Part shown: piece by piece, positions 1 to 8,589 of the stretch
Position numbering within the stretch: position 1 is the first letter of the stretch
How the letters are laid out: each line of letters opens with the position of its first letter
Source: JALZAI01 sp038212215
Lineage (GTDB): Bacteria > Actinomycetota > Actinomycetes > Mycobacteriales > Jatrophihabitantaceae
DNA: 64,000 nt
Direction: 5' to 3'
NCBI GenBank assembly: GCA_038212215.1
Contig: JBBQUT010000016.1
Span: 1 to 64,000 of the forward strand
The notes under the pieces: generated by a model
The model's input: only the letters and a program-made list of their open reading frames with translations
The model's database searches: none
Told to the model about the DNA's origin: nothing
Translations under genes and position numbers: made by a program

Positions 1-1
1 G

Positions 2-838
2 CACGCCTACCGCGACAAGCACCGCGACCTACGCCTCACCCGCCGCCCCGACGGATCCGCGCACCTGTCCGGGGACCTCACCCCCGAATGCGCCGAACAC
101 CTGCACACCCACCTCGACGCCCTCACCCGCCCCCGACCCACCACACCCGCCACCACGAGCGGCAGCGGTGATGATGCCGACAGCACCAGTCACACCGACA
201 CCGGCGATACCGACACCGACCGTGACGAGAGCGGGCGCGATACCCGCACCGCCGGGCAACGCCGCCACGACGCGCTGCTCGACATCCTCACAATGGTGGA
301 ACGCGCCGAACAACTCCCCAACGCCGGCGGCATCAGCACCACGATCCTGCTCACCATGGACTCCGACACCTACACCACCAGCACCAGCAGCACCACCACC
401 GGCACACCGACCCGACCCGGAATGGCGCGCACCGGGCACCGCTACCTCGTCCCCGCCCACCTCGCGAAACGCTGGGCCGGCGGCGACACCCGCATCATCG
501 CCGTCCTGCTCTCCACAACGAAAGCAATCACCGCCTACTCCAGCACCCAACGCATCTTCACCGAACAACAACGCCTCGCGCTCATCGCCCGGGATCTGGG
601 CTGCAGCTTTCCAGGCTGCGACGCCCCACCAGCCTGGTGCCAAACCCACCACATCACCGAGCACCGCCACAGCGCCCGCACCAGCATCGACGACGGCACC
701 CTGCTCTGCGCACACCACCACCACCACCTTCCAACAAACGACTGGCACTGCATCATGACCAACGGCCGACCCCACTGGATCCCGCCAGCATGGATCGACC
801 CGTCACGCACCCCACGCCTCAACACCCGACACCTATAG
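2..838 (+). CDS. DUF222/HNH endonuclease (13E12-repeat type), 5' end outside the window
   Basis: The frame is open from base 2 to the TAG at 836-838, giving about 278 visible residues, so the true start lies upstream of the window. The N-terminal visible part, with an R-x-L-x-L motif, then DGSAHLSGDLTPE and RRHDALLDIL, matches the end of DUF222. A Thr/Ser/Pro-rich linker follows, and then an HNH-type zinc/nuclease module (GCSFPGCDAPP, CQTHHI, GTLLCAHHHHHLP). Such proteins are abundant, repetitive and partly mobile in actinobacteria (REP13E12 in mycobacteria). Their cellular role is not established, and a DNA nicking or homing role is only inferred from the HNH fold. Codon use is extremely C-ending. 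Confidence 0.85.
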   Translation, partial: HAYRDKHRDLRLTRRPDGSAHLSGDLTPECAEHLHTHLDALTRPRPTTPATTSGSGDDADSTSHTDTGDTDTDRDESGRDTRTAGQRRHDALLDILTMVERAEQLPNAGGISTTILLTMDSDTYTTSTSSTTTGTPTRPGMARTGHRYLVPAHLAKRWAGGDTRIIAVLLSTTKAITAYSSTQRIFTEQQRLALIARDLGCSFPGCDAPPAWCQTHHITEHRHSARTSIDDGTLLCAHHHHHLPTNDWHCIMTNGRPHWIPPAWIDPSRTPRLNTRHL

Positions 839-1219
839 GGCACCGAGTCACCCAGCCACCGGACCGCGACGATCCGGGTCGCGCCGATTCGCCGGTTTTG
901 CTGCATGAGACAGATGTCTGTGCCTCGCAGCGTCGGGAGAAACGGTGCAGGGATCCCTGAACCGCGCAGTGACCGACCTATCGGGCGCATCGCGCTCGGG
1001 TTCGTCCGGCCGCGTCAGACCTGGTGTCCTCATCTAGCAAGTGCGACCTCACCGTCGGGCTGCGGACCGACGCCGCACGCCCCGCTCAGTGCCCTGCGCT
1101 GACGCGACATTCCGTACTCGACTCGGGCCACTCGCATCGCGTCCTACGCGGCGAAGATCGGCGCCAGGTCGGTCAGATCGCATCCTTTGGACGCGATCGT
1201 CCTGCGACACAATCACCGG
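839..1219. other. Non-coding gap with no recognised gene
   Basis: This 381-base stretch between the DUF222/HNH gene and the acetyltransferase holds no ORF with family features. The only structure I see is a short palindrome, AGACAGATGTCT, at about 907-918, within sequence that looks like decayed non-coding DNA. I see no tRNA-like or CRISPR-like structure. Confidence 0.5.
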
Positions 1220-1702
1220 ATGGAACAGCTCCCGGTCGATAAGCCTCGCGTGGCCACGGCGTCGGAGGCCGCCACGGTGGCGGATGTGCTGGATACGTTC
1301 AATCGGGAATTCGACACTCCGACGCCCGGGGCAGCGGTCCTCGCCCGGCGCTTGGAGCGCCTCCTAGTCGGCGGAGAGGTGATCGCGCTGTTGACCGGCG
1401 ACCCGGCGGTCGCCCTCGCGCTCCTGACCCTTCGCCCGAACGTCTGGTACGACGGCCCAGTTGCCCTGCTCGACGAGCTTTACGTCGCGCCGCAGTTGCG
1501 CGGACGAGGACTCGGCTCCGCGCTGCTCATCGCCGCCGAGGACGTGATCCGACGGCGCGGCGGCGAACTGGTCGAGATCAACGTAGAGGGCGACGACATC
1601 GATGCGCGCCGGTTCTACGAGCGACACGGCTACGTCAACAGCGAACCAGGCGAGAGCCAGCCGCTTCTCTACTACTACCGAGGACTGAGGGACGAAACGT
1701 AA
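1220..1702 (+). CDS. GNAT family N-acetyltransferase
   Basis: This 160-residue protein has the GNAT acetyl-CoA binding signature RGRGLGSALL (motif A, R-G-x-G-x-G/A), preceded by the beta strand LDELYVAPQL. It is followed by the C-terminal DARRFYERHGYV strand-helix that is typical of the fold. It would transfer an acetyl group from acetyl-CoA to a small-molecule or protein amine. The substrate cannot be read from the sequence. I chose the ATG at 1220. An in-frame TTG at 1187 and GTG at 1250 are alternatives, and no strong ribosome site separates them. It stands alone upstream of the zinc importer. Confidence 0.85.
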   Translation: MEQLPVDKPRVATASEAATVADVLDTFNREFDTPTPGAAVLARRLERLLVGGEVIALLTGDPAVALALLTLRPNVWYDGPVALLDELYVAPQLRGRGLGSALLIAAEDVIRRRGGELVEINVEGDDIDARRFYERHGYVNSEPGESQPLLYYYRGLRDET

Positions 1703-1823
1703 CGAGCACAGAGGTTGTCGGCGTCCGAGCAGACCCGGACGCGGCCAGCTTGGAACGCGCTCAACTCGGTGACGGCTGGCTCGTCGTCGGCAACAGTCCG
1801 ATCCGGAGTGCTACCGTCGTTAT

Positions 1824-1838
1824 TGAACATCGTTATCA
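1824..1838 (+). promoter_or_regulatory. Candidate Zur operator
   Basis: The 15-mer TGAACATCGTTATCA has the 7-1-7 layout of Zur boxes (consensus like TGAAAATGATTTTCA). Its two half-sites pair at 4 of 7 positions. It lies 36 bases before the start of the zinc-binding lipoprotein gene, in an A/T-rich patch unusual for this genome. A zur gene is present in the window at 59258-59668. The match is imperfect, so the call rests on position and context. Confidence 0.45.
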
Positions 1839-1874
1839 CTATCACATCGCGACGATCTGCACAGGAGGGTCCTT

Positions 1875-2789
1875 ATGCTCGCCCACGGCCGACGTCGCGC
1901 ATCCGGGCTGGGCCTGAGCCTCATCCTGGCGATGACCTCAGCTTGTGCTGCGGCTCGGCCCGCCACCGGCACGATCGACATCGTCGCGTCTACCGATGTC
2001 TACGGCGCCATCGCTGCAGAGATCGGCGGTGCTTACGTCAAGGTGACCGCGCTCATCAATTCCTCGGTCCGCGACCCGCACTCGTTCGAAGCGAATGCGC
2101 ACGATTTGGCGGCCGTCTCGCGAGCGGACGTGGTCATCGAGAATGGCGCAGGTTACGACGGCTTCATGACGAGGCTGCGCAATGCTGCTGGACGCTCTGA
2201 CGCGAGCCTTATCGACGTGGTCCGCCTGAGCGGGAAACGCGCAGTGGACGGGCATCTCAACGAACACGTTTGGTACGACCTGGGCACCGTGCAACGATTG
2301 GCCCGCCGGCTCGCGGCGGCGTTGTCGCGCAAAGACCCCCGTCACGCTCAGATTTTCCTGCGCGATGCGGCCGAATTCAAGGCGAATGTCACGGCCCTGC
2401 AGCGAAGTGAGGCGCAACTGGCTGCGACTTACCGGGGTCAGGGTGTGGCAGTAACCGAGCCGGTCCCGCGTTACCTGCTCGACGCGTGCGGGCTCGTGGA
2501 CAAGACGCCTGCCCAGTTCACGGCCGCGGTGGAGGAGGAGACCGGCGTCCCGGTCGCTGCGCTGCAGCAGACGCTAGCGCTGATCCGCACGCATGCAGTG
2601 CGTCTGCTCGTCTACAACAGCCAGACGTCCGGCCCGGAGACTGACACGGTCGTCGCCGCGGCGAAGCAGGCCGGTGTTCCCTTAGTAGGCGTGACCGAGA
2701 CCCTGCCGGCGGGGATGAGCTTCGTGGGTTGGATGTCGGGCACGCTCGCCGCCCTACGTTCCGCGCTCGCCACGGCGGGTCGATCCTGA
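1875..2789 (+). CDS. Zinc/manganese ABC transporter substrate-binding lipoprotein (ZnuA/TroA family)
   Basis: This 304-residue protein has a lipoprotein signal peptide whose lipobox (TSAC) ends near residue 24. It then has a TroA-type cluster A-I fold. Candidate metal ligands are the His in DPHSFEA and the His in LNEHVWYD. The third His of ZnuA seems replaced in the TEPVPRYLL segment, as in some actinobacterial members. It captures a divalent cation, most likely Zn2+, outside the membrane and passes it to the permease at 3738. An ideal AGGAGGG ribosome site (1863-1869) fixes the ATG at 1875. The stop codon overlaps the next start by one base, so the operon is translationally coupled. A candidate Zur box lies just upstream. 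Confidence 0.88.
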   Translation: MLAHGRRRASGLGLSLILAMTSACAAARPATGTIDIVASTDVYGAIAAEIGGAYVKVTALINSSVRDPHSFEANAHDLAAVSRADVVIENGAGYDGFMTRLRNAAGRSDASLIDVVRLSGKRAVDGHLNEHVWYDLGTVQRLARRLAAALSRKDPRHAQIFLRDAAEFKANVTALQRSEAQLAATYRGQGVAVTEPVPRYLLDACGLVDKTPAQFTAAVEEETGVPVAALQQTLALIRTHAVRLLVYNSQTSGPETDTVVAAAKQAGVPLVGVTETLPAGMSFVGWMSGTLAALRSALATAGRS

Positions 2790-3601
2790 TGGGCGCTGCC
2801 GTACTCGAACTGCGCGACGCGGCGCTCAGCTACGGCGACCGCGTGCTCTGGTCTGGTCTGAACGTTGCCGTCGAACCGGGTGAGTTCTTGGCCGTGCTCG
2901 GCGGGAACGGGTCCGGCAAGACCAGCCTGCTGCGTGCGATCGTCGGCCTACAACATCTGTCCAGCGGCACAGTGCTTGTGGCGGGCGTCCCGGCCCGGCG
3001 CGGCAGCCGACACATCGGCTACGTGCCTCAGCAGCGCCGTATCGACCCCCTGACGCCACTTCGTGCCCGCGATCTGGTGGCTCAGGGTGTGGACGGGCAC
3101 CGCTGGGGCATCGGCTGGCGCACGGCAGCGCGGCGCCGGCACATCGACTCTGCGCTGGAGTCGGTCGGTGCCACCGACTACGCGGACATGCCGGTCGGCA
3201 TGCTCTCCGGCGGCGAGCAACAACGGGTACGCATCGCCCAGGCCCTCGCGACTGACCCGAGCCTGCTGCTCTGCGACGAACCGCTGCTGTCGCTGGACAT
3301 GCATCATCAACAGGCCGTCACCGCACTTGTTGACCAACGGCGGCGCACCGACGGCAACGCCGTGGTGTTCGTGACGCACGAGATCAATCCGATCCTTCCC
3401 TATGTCGACCGGTTGCTGTACCTCGCGGACGGCCGGTTCAGCGTCGGAACCGTGGATGAGGTCATGACCTCGCACACGCTCAGTTCGCTTTATGACGCGC
3501 CCGTCGACGTCGTGCACGCCGGTGGACGGATCATCGTTGTCGGCGTCCCAGATGCGCATGTCCACGAACACCACCACGTTGCTGCTGCGGTGGCACCGTG
3601 A
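2789..3601 (+). CDS. Metal ABC transporter ATP-binding protein (ZnuC-like)
   Basis: This 270-residue nucleotide-binding subunit has Walker A GGNGSGKTS, the ABC signature LSGGEQQR, Walker B LLLCDEP and the switch histidine in VTHE. It energises import of the metal delivered by the lipoprotein encoded immediately upstream. The ATG at 2789 overlaps the upstream TGA by one base. An in-frame extension to 2729 lies inside the upstream gene and is unlikely. The C-terminus is His-rich (HVHEHHHVAA), which may bind metal. Three tandem 33-bp repeats begin at its stop codon. Confidence 0.92.
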   Translation: MGAAVLELRDAALSYGDRVLWSGLNVAVEPGEFLAVLGGNGSGKTSLLRAIVGLQHLSSGTVLVAGVPARRGSRHIGYVPQQRRIDPLTPLRARDLVAQGVDGHRWGIGWRTAARRRHIDSALESVGATDYADMPVGMLSGGEQQRVRIAQALATDPSLLLCDEPLLSLDMHHQQAVTALVDQRRRTDGNAVVFVTHEINPILPYVDRLLYLADGRFSVGTVDEVMTSHTLSSLYDAPVDVVHAGGRIIVVGVPDAHVHEHHHVAAAVAP

Positions 3602-3695
3602 GCGAGGCTTGCCGAGCGAACCAATGTGAGATGAGCGAGGCTTGCCGAGCGAACCAATGTGAGATGAGTGAGGCTTGCCGAGCGAACCAATGTGA
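3600..3695. repeat. Three tandem copies of a 33-bp repeat
   Basis: Units run at about 3600-3632, 3633-3665 and 3666-3695. Each carries GAGCGAGGCTTGCCGAGCG followed by AACCAATGTGAGAT. The first two are identical. The third has one substitution (GAGTG) and a diverged end. They fill most of the gap between the ATP-binding and permease genes. The 33-bp period keeps the reading phase, but the plus frame of the upstream gene has already stopped. There are no spacers, so this is not a CRISPR. Confidence 0.9.
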
Positions 3696-3737
3696 CTGCG
3701 TCTCCGCGCGCCCGAACCGGCGAATCGAGGTGCGGGG

Positions 3738-4610
3738 ATGAGCGGGTATTGGGGACAGATTTTCAACTTCTCCGACTACGGCGACCTTTTGTCACTGGTG
3801 CATAACTCGCTCGTGGCAGGAGCGGTGCTCGGCGTCGTCTGTGGACTGATCAGCACGTTCGTGATGATGCGCGACCTGCCTTTCGCGGTGCACGGCACCA
3901 GCGAACTGTCCTTCGCCGGTGCGGCGGTAGCGCTGTTGGGCGGCGTCAGCGTTGTCATCGGCTCGGTCGTCGGATCGCTCGTTGCGGCGGTGACGATCGG
4001 GGCGCTCGGCCGGCGTGCTCGCGACCGGAACTCGATCATCGGCGTGCTGATGCCGTTCGGACTCGGACTCGGAGTGCTCTGCATCGCGCTGTACCAGGGC
4101 CGCGCGGCGAACAAGTTCGGCCTGCTCCTCGGGCAGATCGTAGCCGTGGACGACGTCCAACTGCGCTGGCTCCTCGGCATCTCGATCGTCGTGCTCGGCG
4201 CCCTAGCCATCATGTGGCGACCGCTTGCTTTCGCGAGTACCGACCCCGAAGCAGCCGAGGCACGCGGCGTCCCGGTGCGGCTCTTGTCCCTCGCATTCAT
4301 GATCATTCTGGGCTTGACGGTCGCGATGTCGATCCAGATCGTCGGGGCGCTGCTGGTGCTCAGCGTGGTGTGCACGCCGGCGGCCGCCGCGATGCGAGTG
4401 ACCGCCGCGCCTGTCCTGGTGGCCGCGCTCAGCGTCGCGTTCGCAACTTTGTCCATGGTCGGCGGGATCCTGCTCGCGCTCGGGAGTAGCGTACCGATCA
4501 GCCCGTACATCACGACGATCTCGTTCGCGATCTACGCGGGTTGCCGGGCGTTCGGGGCGCTGCGCGAGCGCCGCGGTTGGGGGTACCGCCGAGCGATCGT
4601 GCCCGCCTGA
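3738..4610 (+). CDS. Metal ABC transporter permease (ZnuB-like)
   Basis: This 290-residue ABC-3 family permease has about eight or nine hydrophobic helices, beginning near residue 20 (VHNSLVAGAVLGVVCGLIS) and ending near residue 270. The conserved HGTSELSFAGAA segment follows the second helix. It forms the membrane channel for the metal importer with the two genes upstream. A gap of about 135 bases containing tandem repeats separates it from the ATPase gene, but orientation and family leave little doubt that it belongs to the same transporter. The start ATG follows GGGG. Confidence 0.9.
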   Translation: MSGYWGQIFNFSDYGDLLSLVHNSLVAGAVLGVVCGLISTFVMMRDLPFAVHGTSELSFAGAAVALLGGVSVVIGSVVGSLVAAVTIGALGRRARDRNSIIGVLMPFGLGLGVLCIALYQGRAANKFGLLLGQIVAVDDVQLRWLLGISIVVLGALAIMWRPLAFASTDPEAAEARGVPVRLLSLAFMIILGLTVAMSIQIVGALLVLSVVCTPAAAAMRVTAAPVLVAALSVAFATLSMVGGILLALGSSVPISPYITTISFAIYAGCRAFGALRERRGWGYRRAIVPA

Positions 4611-4623
4611 TCGCCCCGTTGGG

Positions 4624-5052
4624 TCAGCCGGTCATGTCGTCGACTGCGACGATCTTGTCCGGGTGCAGCCGGACAAGCAATTCTCCCGGCACCGCGTTGC
4701 GCCGGCCGAATTCATCGGCGAGTTCGTCGCCCATGTAACGGCGAGCGATCGCGATCGACACCCGCAGCAAGTCGTCGGAATCCTCGGAGATCGAGACCCC
4801 GCCCTCGACAAGGACGAACGCGTACGGCGGCTGTTCGAGATCGACACACACGGCAGCACGCCCGTCCCGAGCCAGGGTCTTGCCCTTGACCGTCGCCGAA
4901 TTGGTCATGAACGCGAGATCGTCGCCGTCAACCACGAACCAGACGGGCGCGACGTGCGGCCGGCCGTCTGCTCTGGTGGTCGCCAATTTGGCGGTGCGGG
5001 TGCCTTCGGCGAGGAAGGCGTAGGTCTGCTCCCTGCTCATCGACTTTGCCAT
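4624..5052 (-). CDS. PPOX-class F420-dependent oxidoreductase (pyridoxamine-oxidase fold)
   Basis: This 142-residue split beta-barrel protein belongs to the actinobacterial FDOR/pyridoxamine 5'-phosphate oxidase-like group. It has the N-terminal AKLATTRADGRPHVAPVWF strand pair and the KGKTLARDGRAAVCVD phosphate-binding region, which are typical of F420H2- or flavin-binding members. The substrate is unknown. Relatives reduce biliverdin or act on quinones. A good AGAGGAGAA ribosome site precedes the ATG. It is convergent with the zinc importer and shortly downstream of the acyl-CoA dehydrogenase gene, with no sign of functional linkage. Confidence 0.85.
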   Translation of the reverse strand: MAKSMSREQTYAFLAEGTRTAKLATTRADGRPHVAPVWFVVDGDDLAFMTNSATVKGKTLARDGRAAVCVDLEQPPYAFVLVEGGVSISEDSDDLLRVSIAIARRYMGDELADEFGRRNAVPGELLVRLHPDKIVAVDDMTG

Positions 5053-5074
5053 GAATCACATTCTCCTCTGCCAC

Positions 5075-6712
5075 CTATGAGGTCACGTTGACGGCAGCAC
5101 GCGCCAGAATCCGATCGGTGTCGACTCCGGTTGGCAGCGTCCCGTAGGCGACGCCCCAGTTCCTCGCGAGCCGGGAAGCAACGAAGGCCCCGGCTACCGC
5201 TTGATCGCCGTGGCGCAGTAGCAACGAACCCTGCAGCAGGAGAGCCATTCGCTCCGCAATGTGTCGGGCGCGGTACTCGAGCCGGTCGACATCACCGAAC
5301 TGCTTGCGCAGCTCGGCGAGCGCGTCGTCGTAGCGGTTGTCTGCACCGACCGCGAGTTCCAGCTCGCCTAGGAACGCCTCGACCGCCTCGGGTTGCTTGG
5401 CCATCACGCGAACAGCGTCCAGTGCTGCAACGTTGCCCGAGCCTTCCCAGATCGAGACGAGCGGCGCCTCGCGGTAGAGGCGCGGCATGCCGGAGTCCTC
5501 GATATAGCCGTTCCCGCCCAGGCATTCCAGCGACTCGGCCGAATGGGTCGACCAACGCTTGCACAACCAGTACTTCGTCACTGACAGCCCCAGCCGGAGA
5601 AATGCACTCTCAGCGGCGTCGCCTCGTGCCGCGCGGTCGACCGCACCGGCGAGCCGCAGCACCACCGTGGTCGCGGCCTCGGAATCCACAGCCAGGTCGG
5701 CCAGGACATTCATCATCGCCGGCTGATCGATCAACCGATTGCCGAAGGCCCGTCGATGCGTGGCGTGATGGGTAGCGTGGGCCGTGCCGATGCGCATTCC
5801 GGACGCGGCCATCAGCGCGCAGTCCAGGCGCGTCGTGTTGACCATCTCGATGATGGTGCGGACACCAGATCCTTGCGCCCCGACGAGCCAGCCCGCTGCG
5901 CCTTCGTACTCGATCTCCGACGACGCGTTCGACTTGTTGCCGAGCTTGTCCTTCAGCCGTTGCAGCCGGATCTCGTTGCGAGTTGCGTCTGGCAGTACAC
6001 GAGGCACGAGGAAGCAGGAGAGCCCGCCGGGTGCTTGGGCAAGGGTGAGGAACAAATCTGACATGGGCGCGGATGTGAACCACTTGTGGCCGGTGATCCG
6101 AAACGATCCATCGGCCGAGGGCACCGCGCGCGTCGTGTTGGCGCGGACATCCGAACCGCCCTGCTTCTCTGTCATCGACATTCCTGCGGTCAGGCCGAGC
6201 TTGTCCAGCGGGGCACTAGAGCCTGAGTCGTAGCGGCGATTGGTCAGCAACGGCTCGTACTTGCTCGCGAGCTCCGGCGCGGCACGCAGTGCCGGTACGA
6301 CTGCGTAGGTCATCGAGATCGGGCAGAGGTGACCCGCATCGGCCACACCCCAGGCCATCACCTTGGCGGCACGCGCGACATGCGCACCCGAACGCTGCGA
6401 GGCCCACGGGGCGCCGTGGAGTCCGTGCTCGACCGCCACCCGCATCAGCTGGTGGTACTCGGGCACGTAGACCACCTCGTCCAGGCGGTTGCCGTAGCGG
6501 TCGTGCGTGTGCAGCACCGGCGGATGGTCGTTCGCGAGTCGACCCCACTGCTGGGCCTCGGCGGAATTGGCGAGCTGACCCAGGTTGCGAACCTCGGGCT
6601 CGGCCCAGCCCGCGCCCTCCCGATGCAATCCTTCGATCAACGCAGGGAAGCTCGAGATGTCGCGCCCCTCGAGCGGTGGCGCCTGATTGGTCACCTCATG
6701 GGTACGCGTCAT
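5075..6712 (-). CDS. Acyl-CoA dehydrogenase, AidB-like
   Basis: This 545-residue flavoprotein has the AidB-type layout. It has an N-terminal extension, the FAD-contact segment SMTEKQGGSDVRAN, the HKWFTSAPMSD strand, and the C-terminal AESLECLGGNGYIEDS / MPRLYREAPLVSIWEGSGN block. These are diagnostic for the AidB/isovaleryl-CoA dehydrogenase branch. E. coli AidB is induced by alkylation damage and binds DNA. Members in actinobacteria may instead oxidise acyl-CoAs. I chose ATG 6712, where family similarity begins, over an upstream GTG at 6751. The gene is divergent from an acyl-CoA ligase, which favours a lipid or branched acyl substrate. Confidence 0.88.
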   Translation of the reverse strand: MTRTHEVTNQAPPLEGRDISSFPALIEGLHREGAGWAEPEVRNLGQLANSAEAQQWGRLANDHPPVLHTHDRYGNRLDEVVYVPEYHQLMRVAVEHGLHGAPWASQRSGAHVARAAKVMAWGVADAGHLCPISMTYAVVPALRAAPELASKYEPLLTNRRYDSGSSAPLDKLGLTAGMSMTEKQGGSDVRANTTRAVPSADGSFRITGHKWFTSAPMSDLFLTLAQAPGGLSCFLVPRVLPDATRNEIRLQRLKDKLGNKSNASSEIEYEGAAGWLVGAQGSGVRTIIEMVNTTRLDCALMAASGMRIGTAHATHHATHRRAFGNRLIDQPAMMNVLADLAVDSEAATTVVLRLAGAVDRAARGDAAESAFLRLGLSVTKYWLCKRWSTHSAESLECLGGNGYIEDSGMPRLYREAPLVSIWEGSGNVAALDAVRVMAKQPEAVEAFLGELELAVGADNRYDDALAELRKQFGDVDRLEYRARHIAERMALLLQGSLLLRHGDQAVAGAFVASRLARNWGVAYGTLPTGVDTDRILARAAVNVTS

Positions 6713-6897
6713 GGTGTTGTCCGCTGGTACCTCATTGCTGCAGTGAACCACGGTTGTTCCTCGGATCCGGGCTGGTCAATTCTCCACGCTCGTTCAGGCG
6801 TGGATTGTGCTCGGACGGGCGGTCGCCGCAGGCGTGGCCTGCGAGCGGATGGGAGGATCAGACCGCAGTCGAGACGTGCCCGACGTGGGGAGTACCG

Positions 6898-8538
6898 ATG
6901 CTCGAGCTAGCAGTAGCCGGCCTGGCGCTGGCACGGCGGGTTCCGACAACCGTGCGCGAAGCGGTGGTGCTGCACCGCTCGGGCCTGGCGCCGATGACCC
7001 GTCCGGCCGAGACCGCCATGGCGCTTCGCGATATCCGGCGCTGGGGCATGGTGGCCGGCGCGGTTCGCATCGCCGCCCGCCGACACGGCGACGCCCTCGG
7101 CCTGGTCGACGACCTCGGCGAATTGAGCTTTGCCGACCTCGACCGGCGGTCCAACGCCCTCGCCCGCGCTTGGCGGCGGCGTGGCCTCGGCGAGCGGTCG
7201 GTCGTGGCGGTCTTGTGCCGCGATCACCGCGGATTGCTCGACGCGATGTTCGCCTGCGGAAAAATCGGCGCAAAGCTGCTGCTGATGAATACCGGATTCG
7301 CCCGACCGGCTTTCGCTGCGGTAATCGAGCGCGAAGGCGTCGACACCCTGGTATACGACGTGGAATTCAGCGACATTCTTGGTGACATCGCCACCGACGT
7401 CCCGCGCTATCTCGCGTGGACTGACAGCGACGACAATCAGCAGGAAACGCTGGACGATCTCATTCAATCCACCGATGACAGCGAACAGCATCCGCCCGCC
7501 TCGGTCGGTGGGCTGGTACTGCTCACCAGCGGGACGACCGGCACGCCGAAAGGTGCCCCACGAAAAATCCGCTCACCCTTCGCGGCGGCACAATTCCTCG
7601 ACCGCATCCCACTGCGGATGGGCGAGCGCGCGGTCTTCGGCGCGCCGCTCTTCCACGGCACCGGACTCTCGCAATTCCTGCTGACCCTGGCGCTCGGCTC
7701 GGCGACGATCACGCACCGCAAGTTCGATCCGAAGCAGACTCTGGAGTCACTGCAGAAATACCACGCCGAGACGCTCGTGCTGGTCCCGACAATGCTCCAG
7801 CGACTGCTCCAGATCGGTGATGACGTCATCAAGCAATACGACACCAGCAAGCTGCGCATCATCTTCGTAGCAGGTTCGGCCCTCGCGCCCGAAATCGGGA
7901 ATCACACGATGCAAGTATTCGGCGACGTGCTCTACAACCTCTACGGCTCGACCGAGGTCGCCGTCGCCAGTGTGGCGACGCCGGCGGATTGGAAACAGGC
8001 GCCGGGCACGGTCGGCCGGGTGCCGGTGGGGTGCAGGGTCGTGCTCTACGACGACGCCGACCGCAAGATCATCGAACCGAATGTCGCCGGCCGGATCTTT
8101 GTCGCCAGTGGATTGAAGTTCGCCGGCTACACCGGCGGGGACACGAAGACGCAATTGGACGGACTGCTGTCCTCCGGCGACGTCGGCCACTTCGACGACG
8201 ACGGGTTGCTGTTCATCGACGGCCGCGACGATGACATGATCGTCTCGGGCGGCGAGAACGTGTTCCCTGGCGAGGTCGAGAATTTGCTCCTCGAGCACAG
8301 CGCGGTGGCCGATGCCGCGGTGGTCGGCGTGGACGACAAGGACTTCGGCAAGCGGCTCAAGGCGTTCGTGGTCGTGCGCGACGGCGCGCAGCTCAGCGCC
8401 GACGACGTGCGCGCGCACGTGAAGAGCGAACTGGCGAGACACAAGGTGCCGCGTGACGTGGCCTTCGTCCACGATTTGCCACGCAACGCCACGGGCAAGC
8501 TGCTGCGCGACGAACTTCCCGACGACGACGCAGGATGA
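6898..8538 (+). CDS. Acyl-CoA synthetase / AMP-dependent ligase (FadD-like)
   Basis: This 546-residue ANL-superfamily adenylating enzyme has the AMP-binding P-loop LLTSGTTGTPKGA, the YGSTE motif, the hinge GRDDDMIVSGGENVFPGEVE and the C-terminal catalytic lysine in NATGKLLR. It activates a carboxylate to an acyl-adenylate and then the CoA thioester. The chain-length preference cannot be read. A GGGGAG ribosome site sits before ATG 6898. A much longer in-frame extension (to 6289) runs antisense to the dehydrogenase gene and is rejected. It is divergent from the AidB-like dehydrogenase, so the two may act on the same acyl-CoA. Confidence 0.92.
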   Translation: MLELAVAGLALARRVPTTVREAVVLHRSGLAPMTRPAETAMALRDIRRWGMVAGAVRIAARRHGDALGLVDDLGELSFADLDRRSNALARAWRRRGLGERSVVAVLCRDHRGLLDAMFACGKIGAKLLLMNTGFARPAFAAVIEREGVDTLVYDVEFSDILGDIATDVPRYLAWTDSDDNQQETLDDLIQSTDDSEQHPPASVGGLVLLTSGTTGTPKGAPRKIRSPFAAAQFLDRIPLRMGERAVFGAPLFHGTGLSQFLLTLALGSATITHRKFDPKQTLESLQKYHAETLVLVPTMLQRLLQIGDDVIKQYDTSKLRIIFVAGSALAPEIGNHTMQVFGDVLYNLYGSTEVAVASVATPADWKQAPGTVGRVPVGCRVVLYDDADRKIIEPNVAGRIFVASGLKFAGYTGGDTKTQLDGLLSSGDVGHFDDDGLLFIDGRDDDMIVSGGENVFPGEVENLLLEHSAVADAAVVGVDDKDFGKRLKAFVVVRDGAQLSADDVRAHVKSELARHKVPRDVAFVHDLPRNATGKLLRDELPDDDAG

Positions 8539-8589
8539 GCCGCGTGACGATCCGGTTCCGCTTAGTTGGGCAGCACTTGCTCGACCCGA

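Noticed and set aside
3600..3695. Possible CRISPR array
   Set aside because: The three 33-bp units abut each other with no spacers and there are no cas genes.
6289..6897. N-terminal extension of the acyl-CoA ligase
   Set aside because: It overlaps the dehydrogenase gene on the other strand, is Arg/Pro-rich, and ATG 6898 has a good ribosome site and normal family length.
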